A DNA stretch of 64,000 nt from Paraferrimonas sp. SM1919 (lineage in GTDB: Bacteria > Pseudomonadota > Gammaproteobacteria > Enterobacterales > Shewanellaceae), in contig NZ_WINH01000002.1 of NCBI RefSeq assembly GCF_010993985.1, positions 34,090 to 98,089 on the forward strand, read 5' to 3'. Below the pieces are notes generated by a model. That model did no database searches and was not told where the DNA came from. It saw only the letters and a program-made list of their open reading frames with translations. This document shows positions 27,024 to 36,002 of this stretch, in pieces. Position 1 is the first letter of the stretch. Each line of letters opens with the position of its first letter. The position numbers and the translations under genes were made by a program.

Positions 27024-27304
27024 TGATGCTGTCTATTTAACATATAGAGTAAGTATGGAAGGGAAACTCTGCCTAATTTATTAGGCTTGAATGTTGATTT
27101 TCAAGTGTGCGTGTCGTGGTTTAATTGTTGAAAGGTTGGCACTAACAACCACTAATCCTATTGCAACCTTAAAGTGATGGTGTCACTGCGGGCACATTTT
27201 CCAAATTTGGATAAGTTTATTAAAGATTTGTAAAGCCTTTGGTCAAGTGAAGTTCACCTTCTATAAGATGAATTACCAAAAATAATAATAATTTAAGGTG
27301 ATTC

Positions 27305-30300
27305 ATGTTTGTTAAAATGCGTGACTTGAGCTTAATCGGCTTAATTTCAGTTAATTTGATTGCCTGTTCTGAAGTCGATACTAATAGCAGCAAAATTGAT
27401 ACCACAAACCCACCTATTACTGGTACAAATAATGTTGCTCCAGTTGCGGTAATTAGTTATCAAGTTGATAGCCTCGATTTAATTGAATTGGGACAAAGCT
27501 TAGATTTGTCAGCGGCAACGAGCACGGATACTGACGGTGATAGCTTAACTTATCGTTGGACACTGTTAGCAAAGCCAAGCTCATCAGAGTTAGTGCTTCA
27601 AGATAGTCTTGATAGTATTAGTGTTCACTTTGACGTAAGTGGTGAATATGTACTGCAACTTATTGTCAATGATGGCCAAGTGGATTCTGAGCCACAACAA
27701 ATTAACGTTTTAGTTAAAGAGCAAGCCATCGTTGAGGAAGTGCCCGCTTCTGGCACGGACGGTGGTACTGACACCGGCATGGACGGCGGTACTGACACCG
27801 GCACGGACGGCGGTACTGACACCGGCACGGACGGCGGTGCTGACACCGGCACTGACGGCGGTGCTGACACCGGCACTGACGGCGGTACTGACGGCGGCAC
27901 GGACAGCGGCATGGACGGCGGTACTGACACCGGCACGGACGGCGGCACAGACACCGGCACGGACGGCGGCACAGACACCGGCACTGGCGGCGGTGTAGAT
28001 GGTGGTACTGATACAGGTACTGATACCGAGCCAGAAGCAACCGAAAACTTTGGTTTACAGCATGTGTTTGCTGATTACTTTGATATTACTCCAGCTGATT
28101 CACAAGTGACCGGAAAGTTACAATTGGCTTTAAACCGATGCAGCACTTTTGCTAATAGTTACTATCGTAGCTCCCCTGATTGTGAGAACTTTTCCCATAC
28201 GGATTATTTATTTAAAATTGTGGATGGACAAAATCCCAATAAGTTTGAATTAGTGAATAGTTATGATAATCAAAGGCTAGAGGGGGTGTTAAGGGTTAAG
28301 GCTGGTGAAAGTTTAACCTTGAATGATGATGTCGCGGGCTTAACAATCGAATTATACCAAGCTTCCCAGTTAATCAGCCGTTTTGAAATTGACATTGCTG
28401 TTGTCGCTCAAACTCAACAACAACAGTATATGCAAAAGTTGACCCTTTTTGCTGAGGGCGAAAGCAGAATGTGGGGACGTCGCGAGACCACTTGGGGAAG
28501 CCCTGAGCTTGAGCAAGTGTTAACCCAGATCGAAACCAATAATGGTGTATTTGACGATCTCGGGGTTTATCAAATCACTTCTGCACAGCAATTTCTTGGC
28601 CGAGAAGACAAGCTAAACTCTGATGATTTACAAGAAGCTGCGAAAAGGATTGGTGGTTTGGCTTATGCGTTTCGGGAACTATCTGAGTCACAAAAAGCCG
28701 ATGCGGCCAGCGGTAAACGTATTCTTGAAGGGATAATTCTTGCGTTTAATGCTTACGCAAAATTGATTCCTGTTGATAGATGGGATGATATCGGTGACGG
28801 TTTTGGAGGGTTGGATCATAGCGATCGCACCCATCAATGGCGTTTCAGCGATCCGATTTCATTAGCTGTTATTTATGCTCAGCCCTATGCTATGGAGTTG
28901 GCAACAGGCAATTCAGCATTAAAGGCGCACGCTCAAGCATTCCAGCAACATTTATATGTTTTTTCTCAAATTAATTTTGCTCTTCCCTATGCCGATCGAT
29001 ATGACATTATTTATCAGCCAGGAATAGATTTAAAAAGGCGTTATTATTTAGAGGACGCTTTAAGTCAATCTTCTGGAGCTTGGTCTGACGCTAACCGCCA
29101 TCATCGGATTCGAGCTTGGGCTACTATGACCGGGATTTGGCACGATTATAACCGACCGCTTACCGATAAGCAGTGGTGGTACAGTGATTATGAGCCAATG
29201 GCTGCCGAAGCGACCACTATCTTTAATCAATGGCAGCCCTCTGGAGCATTTAAAGACTTACAGACTTGGTTAAATACCAACACCGTTAAGGGCAAAACTT
29301 TTGCGAATGGTGGGATTTTCCCCGATGGCACGATTTCGCATCATACCGGCACTCGTCAAGATCTGGCGATGTTTGCCTATGGCTATGAGTGGATGGCAAC
29401 AACCCCAATAGAAGTGGCTGAGTTGTTAAAAGGGACGCCATGGGCGATGAACAGTGACACTTTAGAGTTCAGTAGTGAGTTCATGCTTAAGGCTGTGGCA
29501 CCGTTAATTTATGCAGGTGGTCATGATTATCAAACCACTGGTCGCAGCCACTTTAGTACTAATGTGGATATTTTTGCCCAAGATAAAATCATTCCGAGCA
29601 TTGATCATATCCTCGCGGTGAAAGAAGAGAGTACCGAGTTGGCAAGTGAACAGCCATTGATAGATTTCCAACAAAGCCTAAAGGACGGCAGTTATCAAAA
29701 TAGCGGTAACTTTGCTTACTGGTTTAGTAGCTTCATGGCCCATAGGCGCGGTGGCGGCTCAGAGCAACCCTGGTATGCTTCTTTCTCTCAGCAATCTTTG
29801 CGTAATCGCGGCGCTGAAAGCTTTGGCGGTGATCCGGGCTTTCATAACGGCAGTGGTGTTTTGCAAGTTAAAGTTGAAGGAGATGAATACTCCGCTGCAA
29901 GGTTCAATTTTGATTGGCATATTCAACCAGGCATTACCGAAGAGTGGCGCAGTGATATTTTACCTATGCAATCATTTTATGTTGGTGAGAATATAGGATT
30001 AAGCACCGAGGTTTTTGCTGGGACTGTTTCAGATTTACGAAACGGCATTGCGGCGATGAGTTATTCCACTAAAGCGGATTACGCTTCTGCAAAAGCGGAT
30101 AAAATGGCTTTCTTTAGTGATAGTGGCGTTTTAGCGGTAGGAGACAATGTACAAAGGGATTTGAATAAAACCAAAACCAAATATCAATCCACAGGTCAGT
30201 ATCCGATTGTTACTAGTGTTGATCAAACAAAGTGGTCTACAGACATTAGTCTATCGACTCAAGCCGCAGTGATTAGTGGCTCATTAACAAGTATTAATCA

Positions 30301-31045
30301 GCAAATTAGTTTTAGCGATCCTATTTGGTTACATCAGGGGAAAAAAGGTTATGTTGTATGGCCTAACCGTGATGTTAGCCAACTGACAATTGTTGGTGGT
30401 GACAGTTTAAACCTTTCTAAGGGAGCCGGTAACGCCACCAAAGCAGTGGCATTTGTTCTGGATCATGGTTTAAATACCCTTGCCAAGGGCTATCAATATA
30501 TGATTTTCCCCAATGTGACGGCTGCTGAAATGCCACAAATTATGGCTCAAGCAATTAACCAAGATGTGCAAATTGCTGATGGTATGTATGGCGTGTATTG
30601 GCAAGACCAACAGTTATATCAAGGAGTGTTCTATCAAGCTGGAACAATAAATTTTGCTGATGGTGTCACACTGACGGTAGATAAACCAGCGTTGGTACAG
30701 TTGACAGATCAAGGGGACAGTTGGTTGTTAGCGATAAGCGACCCTACTCACCATAGTCAAGCAGTAGACCCTGATAGCCGCAGTAACTTTGATGCTCCTT
30801 TAAAAGTGGGGGAAAATCGGATCCAGCTGCAAATTAACCAATCTTTACAAACGGGCACTTATAATTATGATACACAGGGTTATGAGCGCATATATTTTGC
30901 CAAGCAAGATGTTGAAGTAACTAATAATCACAGCGGAACTTTAATTGAAGTCAATCTGCCTGATGATACCGACCAACAAACTTATAACTATGCCGAGCAA
31001 GCATACTCTGGTATGAGTGCTGTGGTTTCTATCTCTAAAAACTAA
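27305..31045 (+). CDS. Secreted polysaccharide lyase family 8 lipoprotein with PKD-like domain and GTD-repeat linker
   Basis: This 1246-residue protein has a lipoprotein signal (LSLIGLISVNLIACSE), a PKD/cadherin-like domain at about 50-140 (STDTDGDSLTYRWTLLAKPS), a Gly-Thr-Asp repeat linker at 150-241, and a lyase module of the chondroitin ABC-lyase/hyaluronate-lyase (PL8) type. Visible hallmarks: ANGGIFPDGTISHHTGTRQD at about 667-686 (catalytic Asn/His region), GGHDYQTTGRSHF, PGITEEW, and super-sandwich blocks GYVVWPNRDV and YQYMIFPNVTA. It should cleave uronic-acid polysaccharides by beta-elimination at the cell surface. The Tyr expected seven residues after the catalytic His in chondroitinase ABC is not there; a Tyr lies twelve after. 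The substrate is therefore uncertain. AAGGTG precedes the ATG. Confidence 0.85.
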   Translation: MFVKMRDLSLIGLISVNLIACSEVDTNSSKIDTTNPPITGTNNVAPVAVISYQVDSLDLIELGQSLDLSAATSTDTDGDSLTYRWTLLAKPSSSELVLQDSLDSISVHFDVSGEYVLQLIVNDGQVDSEPQQINVLVKEQAIVEEVPASGTDGGTDTGMDGGTDTGTDGGTDTGTDGGADTGTDGGADTGTDGGTDGGTDSGMDGGTDTGTDGGTDTGTDGGTDTGTGGGVDGGTDTGTDTEPEATENFGLQHVFADYFDITPADSQVTGKLQLALNRCSTFANSYYRSSPDCENFSHTDYLFKIVDGQNPNKFELVNSYDNQRLEGVLRVKAGESLTLNDDVAGLTIELYQASQLISRFEIDIAVVAQTQQQQYMQKLTLFAEGESRMWGRRETTWGSPELEQVLTQIETNNGVFDDLGVYQITSAQQFLGREDKLNSDDLQEAAKRIGGLAYAFRELSESQKADAASGKRILEGIILAFNAYAKLIPVDRWDDIGDGFGGLDHSDRTHQWRFSDPISLAVIYAQPYAMELATGNSALKAHAQAFQQHLYVFSQINFALPYADRYDIIYQPGIDLKRRYYLEDALSQSSGAWSDANRHHRIRAWATMTGIWHDYNRPLTDKQWWYSDYEPMAAEATTIFNQWQPSGAFKDLQTWLNTNTVKGKTFANGGIFPDGTISHHTGTRQDLAMFAYGYEWMATTPIEVAELLKGTPWAMNSDTLEFSSEFMLKAVAPLIYAGGHDYQTTGRSHFSTNVDIFAQDKIIPSIDHILAVKEESTELASEQPLIDFQQSLKDGSYQNSGNFAYWFSSFMAHRRGGGSEQPWYASFSQQSLRNRGAESFGGDPGFHNGSGVLQVKVEGDEYSAARFNFDWHIQPGITEEWRSDILPMQSFYVGENIGLSTEVFAGTVSDLRNGIAAMSYSTKADYASAKADKMAFFSDSGVLAVGDNVQRDLNKTKTKYQSTGQYPIVTSVDQTKWSTDISLSTQAAVISGSLTSINQQISFSDPIWLHQGKKGYVVWPNRDVSQLTIVGGDSLNLSKGAGNATKAVAFVLDHGLNTLAKGYQYMIFPNVTAAEMPQIMAQAINQDVQIADGMYGVYWQDQQLYQGVFYQAGTINFADGVTLTVDKPALVQLTDQGDSWLLAISDPTHHSQAVDPDSRSNFDAPLKVGENRIQLQINQSLQTGTYNYDTQGYERIYFAKQDVEVTNNHSGTLIEVNLPDDTDQQTYNYAEQAYSGMSAVVSISKN
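27752..28027 (+). repeat. In-frame GTDGGTDT minisatellite inside the PL8 gene
   Basis: About eleven imperfect copies of a 24-base unit (core GGCGGTACTGACACCGGCAC) encode Gly-Thr-Asp repeats. The tract is much more GC-rich than the gene around it. It lies exactly between the PKD-like and lyase modules, so it is a flexible, perhaps calcium-binding linker whose length can vary by slippage without a frameshift. Confidence 0.93.
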
Positions 31046-31057
31046 AAGGAGTTTATT

Positions 31058-31366
31058 ATGTTAAGAATTATATTGATAACGTTAATGTTGCTACCACTTT
31101 CATCGATGGCTGAAGTGTTTAAAGGTCGCTTAAAAGTTGTTGAGGGCAACGCTATCACGCTACAAGATGGTAATAAGAAAAAGGGGACTTTAGAACAGAA
31201 AAGTCTTACTTTTGATGATACAACTCAAATTCGTCAAAAAGTGAATGGTAAATGGCAGCAATTTAAACCTGAAGATTTAGCAGGCTTTTTAGAAGCCCGT
31301 CTTGCGGTGCATTTTGATGAGTCTAATAAAGCGACTAAAATTAATATCCTAAAGAAGAAAAACTAA
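31058..31366 (+). CDS. Small exported protein of DUF5666-like appearance
   Basis: This 102-residue protein has a Sec signal peptide (LRIILITLMLLPLSSMAEV) and an all-beta pattern: FKGRLKVVEGNAITLQDG, LTFDDTTQIRQKVNGKW, and EARLAVHFDESNKATKI. That resembles the small OB-like DUF5666 repeats, which is a weak resemblance. It begins twelve bases after the PL8 stop with GGAG before the ATG, so it is cotranscribed and may assist or accompany the secreted lyase. Confidence 0.65.
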   Translation: MLRIILITLMLLPLSSMAEVFKGRLKVVEGNAITLQDGNKKKGTLEQKSLTFDDTTQIRQKVNGKWQQFKPEDLAGFLEARLAVHFDESNKATKINILKKKN

Positions 31367-31382
31367 GCTAGAGAGTTAATAT

Positions 31383-31411
31383 CCTCGTATCTATGACAAA
31401 TAGATACGAGG
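31383..31411 (+). promoter_or_regulatory. Perfect hairpin covering the ribosome-binding site of the Trp-rich gene
   Basis: CCTCGTATCTAT (31383-31394) and ATAGATACGAGG (31400-31411) are perfect 12-bp complements with a five-base loop. The 3' arm ends in GAGG, which is the Shine-Dalgarno five bases before the ATG at 31417. The stem would hide it. There is no T run, so it does not look like a simple terminator. Confidence 0.7.
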
Positions 31412-31416
31412 TCAAG

Positions 31417-31635
31417 ATGAATCGATTCAATCCCCAAAAGTTGCTTAACAGCAAGTGGACAGCCGTCACCCCCCAGAATAAAGAAAAACATTTCGTAGTG
31501 GTTGAGGTTGACTACGACGAGCAGACATCAGAGTTGCTAAGTTGTGTCATAGAGGCGGTGTTAACTAAACGCCAGTGCCCAATTGACTGGCGCGCTCTTA
31601 AAAATTCTAAACAGTGGCAGTTGGGTTGGAAATAA
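31417..31635 (+). CDS. Small Trp-rich protein of the TIGR02450 family
   Basis: This 72-residue protein matches a conserved family of unknown function common in Shewanella and Vibrio: MNRFNPQKLLNSKWTAVTPQ, KEKHFVVVEVDYD, and the end CPIDWRALKN with WQLGW. The frame is open eight codons further up to an ATG at 31393, but that ATG lies in a hairpin loop and the family starts at MNRF, so I use 31417. Translation may be controlled by the hairpin hiding its ribosome-binding site. It ends two bases from the LysR gene stop (convergent). Confidence 0.82.
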   Translation: MNRFNPQKLLNSKWTAVTPQNKEKHFVVVEVDYDEQTSELLSCVIEAVLTKRQCPIDWRALKNSKQWQLGWK

Positions 31636-31636
31636 G

Positions 31637-32467
31637 TTACTGCAGATGGGCAAACAAATTTTTTAACTCTTCAATCAGCTGATAGTTTGGATTATTTTTC
31701 TTGTATACCAAGTATATTGGACGTTTGATTTGTACAGGGGTGTTAATATCATAAAGCTTTTTAGCCGCAATGAGTTCCTTTACTTGGCTACTGGCTAAGT
31801 AAGCAAATCCTCCCTTTGATAGGATAACTTCTAAGGCAACGATTGCCGTGGAAGTTTTAAAGCTGGGGGTGACTTTATGATGTAAAGCATGCTCTCTATT
31901 AAAGGTCAGCCCCCAATCGACAAGCACATAATCATTAACTTCAGATGTGAATTGCGGTCGAGAACCGACCAAGGCGAGATTGAAGTAACCTAAAAGCTCA
32001 TTTGAAAAACCATCTTCTTTTATGGGATCGGTTAGCAAGCCAACATCTAAGGTGCGATCATCGATTTTTCTTTGTATCGCTTCTCTAACAGAAATTTCGG
32101 TGTTTAAAACCAAATGATCAAATAAATCGAGAGCATCATGTATTCTTGAGCTTAAAAAAGCATCCCAAACATTGGGAGTAGCGGCAATATTAAAGGTGAG
32201 TTTTTGCTCGCTAGCGATTGATGCTGCAAGCTTGGATTGCTCAAGTTGACTGACAATCAGATGGGCATGTGAAAGTAGTGCTTCACCGGCTGGCGTTAAT
32301 CTGAGGTTATTTTTATCGCGGATAAATAACAAGCTATTGTAAAAATCCTCCAGTTGTTTAATCCGAGCACTAACCGCTGCCTGGGTGATATACAGAGTTT
32401 CTGCAGCTCGACCAAAATGTTTGTTATCTGCAACAGCAATAAAAGTTTTAAAAAGACGAATATCCAT
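31637..32467 (-). CDS. LysR family transcriptional regulator, HdfR-like
   Basis: This 276-residue regulator has the N-terminal winged HTH (MDIRLFKTFIAVADNKHFGR, AAETLYITQAAVSARIKQLE) closely patterned on HdfR, and a substrate-binding-like effector domain from about residue 90. It is divergent from the ATP-grasp gene at 32650, with about 180 AT-rich bases between, and LysR proteins often control the divergent neighbour. The target and effector are not known. Enterobacterial HdfR represses flhDC, but that role cannot be assumed here. Confidence 0.88.
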   Translation of the reverse strand: MDIRLFKTFIAVADNKHFGRAAETLYITQAAVSARIKQLEDFYNSLLFIRDKNNLRLTPAGEALLSHAHLIVSQLEQSKLAASIASEQKLTFNIAATPNVWDAFLSSRIHDALDLFDHLVLNTEISVREAIQRKIDDRTLDVGLLTDPIKEDGFSNELLGYFNLALVGSRPQFTSEVNDYVLVDWGLTFNREHALHHKVTPSFKTSTAIVALEVILSKGGFAYLASSQVKELIAAKKLYDINTPVQIKRPIYLVYKKNNPNYQLIEELKNLFAHLQ

Positions 32468-32649
32468 CTATGTTTGAGAAGTGATTTTTGGTTTGTATAA
32501 GTTAGCCTTGAATTTGGATTTAGGATAGTCATTTTTAAGGAGCAAAGATATTTTTTTGCTTATCGACAAAAATTTTTTTAAAGAATTGTTATGCACATTT
32601 GTTTAAGCTCCACCACCCTTAATATGGTTTATTTTTTTAGAGTATCGCC

Positions 32650-33696
32650 ATGAAAATTTGTTTTATTATGTACCCTTGGTCTGCAATCGATCCTGAGGCT
32701 GACTCAACTCTGCGTCTTATTCACGAATGTGTCAAACGTGGTCATACGGTGGCACTTTCAACGGTGAATAATTTAACCATACGTGATAGCGTCGCCAGCG
32801 CTTTTTGCGATGTTTTCACTAAAAAGAATAAGTGTTCAGATAACATAGTGGCCTTCTACAAGGCTGCGGATTTCAAAAAAGCTCAGCTTCCCCTAGGTGG
32901 ATTTGATGCCATTATCATGAGGGCTAATCCACCTCTTGACGCTTTAGCACTTAATTTTTTAGATTCAGTTCGTTCAGGCACTTTTATTATGAATGATCTT
33001 GATGGCTTGCGTATTGCTAACAATAAAATCTATACCGCCTCTTTTCAGGATACAGCCAGTGAGTTTATTCCTGCAACTCATGTATCCAAAAGCCGTGATT
33101 ATTTGGAAAGGATATTCCAAGATTCTCAAAGCGATAAGATGATCCTAAAACCTCTCGATGGCTTTGGTGGCAGAGGTGTGATCGTAATTGAAAAATCTGC
33201 TCAGCAAAGCTTCCGTTCGCTACTCGATTTTTATATTGGTGGTGATGAACATGGTAAAGGTAGTAACTATGTGATTTTACAAGATTATGTAGAAGGTGCG
33301 GAAGAAGGCGATGTTCGTATTCTAATGCTTAATGGTGAGCCTATTGGCGCCATGAAACGTATTCCGGATTCGGGGGATGTCCGTTCCAATGTGCATGCTG
33401 GTGGTCGAGTGGTAAAACACAAACTCACCGCCCAAGAGAAAAGGTTATGTAAATACATTGGGCCTAAACTTGTTCGTGATGGTTTGTATTTTACCGGTAT
33501 TGATGTGATTGGCGGTAAATTGATTGAGGTTAATGTTCTCAGCCCTGGGGGTATTATGCGAATCAACAAGCTTAATCGTGTCAAACTTCAGGTTGATGTG
33601 ATCGACTTCGTTGAGAGTGTTGTTCATGCTAAAGAATTAGTCTTAAGTCGTAAGAATGAATTTAGAAAGGCTATTGAAGATGCTAACGCTGTCTGA
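32650..33696 (+). CDS. GshB/RimK-like ATP-grasp ligase
   Basis: This 348-residue enzyme has the glutathione-synthetase style layout: an N-terminal Rossmann-like domain (MKICFIMYPWSAIDPEADST, GFDAIIMRANPPLDA) followed by an ATP-grasp domain (MILKPLDGFGGRGVIVIEKS, ILQDYVEGAEEGDVRILMLN, metal ligands in YFTGIDVIGGKLIEVNVLSP). Housekeeping GshB sits elsewhere in such genomes and the partner here is an amidohydrolase/DUF1704 fusion, so I infer a specialised ligase that makes a peptide or adds an amino acid to a small molecule. The 3' end overlaps the next gene. A LysR gene is divergent. Confidence 0.83.
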   Translation: MKICFIMYPWSAIDPEADSTLRLIHECVKRGHTVALSTVNNLTIRDSVASAFCDVFTKKNKCSDNIVAFYKAADFKKAQLPLGGFDAIIMRANPPLDALALNFLDSVRSGTFIMNDLDGLRIANNKIYTASFQDTASEFIPATHVSKSRDYLERIFQDSQSDKMILKPLDGFGGRGVIVIEKSAQQSFRSLLDFYIGGDEHGKGSNYVILQDYVEGAEEGDVRILMLNGEPIGAMKRIPDSGDVRSNVHAGGRVVKHKLTAQEKRLCKYIGPKLVRDGLYFTGIDVIGGKLIEVNVLSPGGIMRINKLNRVKLQVDVIDFVESVVHAKELVLSRKNEFRKAIEDANAV

Positions 33697-35668
33697 GCAA
33701 GAGTGCATTGCACTGATCAAGAAAAGGCAGTGTTTTCACGCAAGCGTCAACAACGGTGCCTTTATTGTAAAAATTGATGATTATTCGCCAGTGATTTGTG
33801 CTGCTATTCATAATGGCCACAATCTTAGAAATGAGCTCCAAAAAAACTTCTTACTCTCTAAAGAAGAACGTTTTTATGAAGAAGATCCATACACAGATGA
33901 GCTTATTTCTTCGTTTCCAATACAAATTATTGGCAATGATTCACGCTTTGAATATGATCTCAATCGTGCCAAGACCCTCAGTACCTACTTTAAAACAGCG
34001 TGGGCTAAGCAAGTGTGGCAAAAGCCCTTGAGTGCAAAGCAGAGGGCCGTGTCACAACAAAAGCATCAATCATTTTATAATGTATTGGAAGCGATTGTTG
34101 CGACCACAGAAAAGTACTTTGGCAGTGCTATTGTTTTCGATATTCATTCTTATAATTATCAGCGTATTGAAAAAGACACCCCCACTTTCAATATTGGCAC
34201 TGGTCAGATAGATGTGGAACGCTGGGGAGCAGTAGTTAAACACTTTAATAAACAGCTCAATAGAATTGAACTGCCTAATATTAGTGCTCGAAGCGCCATT
34301 GATGAAGTGTTTCAAGGTCGTGGCTACTTGATCAGCCATGTTAATGCTCACTTTGATAATACCTTGGTGCTGCCGACCGAAGTAAAAAAAGTGTTTATGA
34401 ACGAAATCACAGGTGAACCATATCCTTTAGTGCTTGAAGAACTTAAAGCAAGCTTTAAAGAGGCGTTATCGCAAACTGCGGCATATTTTGTGCGCCGCTA
34501 CGGTAAGAAGAAGCAGACTCAAAAAGCAGATGTACTGTCATCAAGCTTAAGTAAAGAAACAATAGCTTTAGACAGAAAACTATACAGTTTGTGTCGTAAT
34601 ATTGAGACATTGAACTTTATTAATCCTGTTAATATTGCTAGGGAGCGAAGCAAGTTTTTAAAGGGCAAAGGCCAGCAATCTCCTGAATTTTGTTATCAAC
34701 AAATAAATATAAATCCTTTTAAGTTTAAAGAGCAGTTGTATAAATTACCGGTAGATGAAATCGACGATGCTGGCATTGCCCAATTGTATCGCCATGTGAT
34801 TTCTAATCTGACGAGTAAAGTTGATCTTATTGCTTCTATCGGTACCAATGAGTTTATTTATAACTCACTGCGCTACTACGGTGAGCCATCCCAAACAGAT
34901 ATTGCTAATGCTCGCTTTTTACTGCACTTAAAAAGTGAATCTGCGCAAGATGGTGAGCTTCTAAGTGCAGATCAAGCAATTACTTATTTTAAAGAGCAGG
35001 CGGCAGTTTGGGGCTTAAAGTGCCGAATAGAAAAGTCTGCTAAATTAGTGGCTAAAGCAATGGTCAACAATGAAAAGACATTATTGCTTATTAACAAAGA
35101 TGCCCATTTCAATCACAAAGAAATAAAGGCGTTTGCTTTTCATGAGCTTGGCATTCATATGCTGACCACCATTAATGCCAAAAAGCACCCACTAAGGGTG
35201 TTTAGTATTGGCTTAAGTGGCAATACCTATACCCAAGAGGGCTTAGCTATTTACAGTGAGTTTTGTTCAGGAAGCTTAACCCTTGAGCGCCTACAAATCA
35301 TCGCTTTAAGAGTAATAGCTGTGTCATACATGCTAGAACACAATGATTTTGTTAGAACTTATCATGCTTTATTAAACGAGTTTAATTTAACTGATGAGCA
35401 TGCATTTACGCTAACGACAAGGGTATATCGAGGCGGTGGCTTTACCAAAGATCACCTTTATTTGAAAGGCTTTAGAGATATTTTACAGTTAGCTAAGCAA
35501 GGTAGTATTGATAATTTGCTGGTAGGTAAAGTCGGCTTACTGGATTTTGATATAACCAATGAATTAGTGGATAGGGAGCTAATTATGCCACCGAATCCTT
35601 TGTTCGATCTCACTTACAAATCCAGTGGAGATGCTATATTGGATTTTGTGGTTAACTCACTTAAATAA
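33680..35668 (+). CDS. Formylglutamate-amidohydrolase-like / DUF1704 (QEGLA) metallopeptidase fusion
   Basis: This 662-residue protein joins two enzymes. The N-terminal half (to about 270) resembles N-formylglutamate amidohydrolases (AAIHNGHNLRNEL, IQIIGNDSRFEYDLNRA, VFDIHSYNYQR). The C-terminal half is DUF1704, with zinc motif H488-E-L-G-I-H493 and the family motif TQEGLA (E520). DUF1704 is the family of the vertebrate tyrosine carboxypeptidase MATCAP, so a C-terminal peptidase activity is plausible. In many bacteria the halves are separate genes beside an ATP-grasp ligase; here they are fused. I prefer the ATG at 33680 (AAGG nine bases before) to the one at 33656. It overlaps the ligase gene by 17 bases. 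A terminator follows. Confidence 0.82.
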   Translation: MLTLSEQECIALIKKRQCFHASVNNGAFIVKIDDYSPVICAAIHNGHNLRNELQKNFLLSKEERFYEEDPYTDELISSFPIQIIGNDSRFEYDLNRAKTLSTYFKTAWAKQVWQKPLSAKQRAVSQQKHQSFYNVLEAIVATTEKYFGSAIVFDIHSYNYQRIEKDTPTFNIGTGQIDVERWGAVVKHFNKQLNRIELPNISARSAIDEVFQGRGYLISHVNAHFDNTLVLPTEVKKVFMNEITGEPYPLVLEELKASFKEALSQTAAYFVRRYGKKKQTQKADVLSSSLSKETIALDRKLYSLCRNIETLNFINPVNIARERSKFLKGKGQQSPEFCYQQININPFKFKEQLYKLPVDEIDDAGIAQLYRHVISNLTSKVDLIASIGTNEFIYNSLRYYGEPSQTDIANARFLLHLKSESAQDGELLSADQAITYFKEQAAVWGLKCRIEKSAKLVAKAMVNNEKTLLLINKDAHFNHKEIKAFAFHELGIHMLTTINAKKHPLRVFSIGLSGNTYTQEGLAIYSEFCSGSLTLERLQIIALRVIAVSYMLEHNDFVRTYHALLNEFNLTDEHAFTLTTRVYRGGGFTKDHLYLKGFRDILQLAKQGSIDNLLVGKVGLLDFDITNELVDRELIMPPNPLFDLTYKSSGDAILDFVVNSLK

Positions 35669-35669
35669 T

Positions 35670-35695
35670 AAAAAGGTCGCGTAGGCGACCTTTTT
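35670..35695. terminator. Bidirectional terminator
   Basis: AAAAAGGTCGC and GCGACCTTTTT are perfect 11-bp complements around GTAG. It lies between the convergent DUF1704 fusion and DUF2999 genes and can stop both. Confidence 0.92.
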
Positions 35696-35696
35696 A

Positions 35697-35951
35697 TTAG
35701 TGTTGGCTAAGTTGTTGTTTCGCTGCTTCAACTTTAGCGAAGTCTAATCCTAGTTCTTCAACTGCTTCTTTGAGCAGGCTGGGGTTTTGCATGACTAAGC
35801 CCATTAATTGCTGCAACCCTGCAGGCTCAATCCCCAGTTGACTGATGATGCCCATAGCGGCCATCGGGTTGGACGTCAGGGTGTCAAATAGCTCTTTAAT
35901 CTTGTCATCTGAAATGTTGTGCTTTTTTAAAATTTCTAGAATAGGGTTCAT
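35697..35951 (-). CDS. DUF2999 family protein
   Basis: This 84-residue cytosolic helical protein belongs to a family found mainly in Shewanella and relatives. Conserved blocks: MNPILEILKKHNISDDKIKE, TLTSNPMAAMGIISQLGI, and LVMQNPSLLKEAVEELGLDF. The function is unknown. The ATG at 35951 has GAGG six bases upstream and starts at the family N-terminus; a GTG two codons earlier is less likely. Confidence 0.85.
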   Translation of the reverse strand: MNPILEILKKHNISDDKIKELFDTLTSNPMAAMGIISQLGIEPAGLQQLMGLVMQNPSLLKEAVEELGLDFAKVEAAKQQLSQH

Positions 35952-36002
35952 GCCCACCTCGCAAATGATTATCTTCAGCGAGAGAGTATAATAATTTTGG
36001 CG

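Noticed and set aside
27625..28040. Two long minus-strand frames and one plus-strand frame (Pro/Val/Ser- and Arg/Cys-rich) over the lyase repeat tract.
   Set aside because: They are by-products of the 24-base repeat being open in several frames; only the Gly-Thr-Asp frame continues into conserved domains.
31393..31416. Earlier ATG for the Trp-rich protein.
   Set aside because: It lies in the hairpin without a ribosome-binding site, and the family N-terminus is MNRF at 31417.
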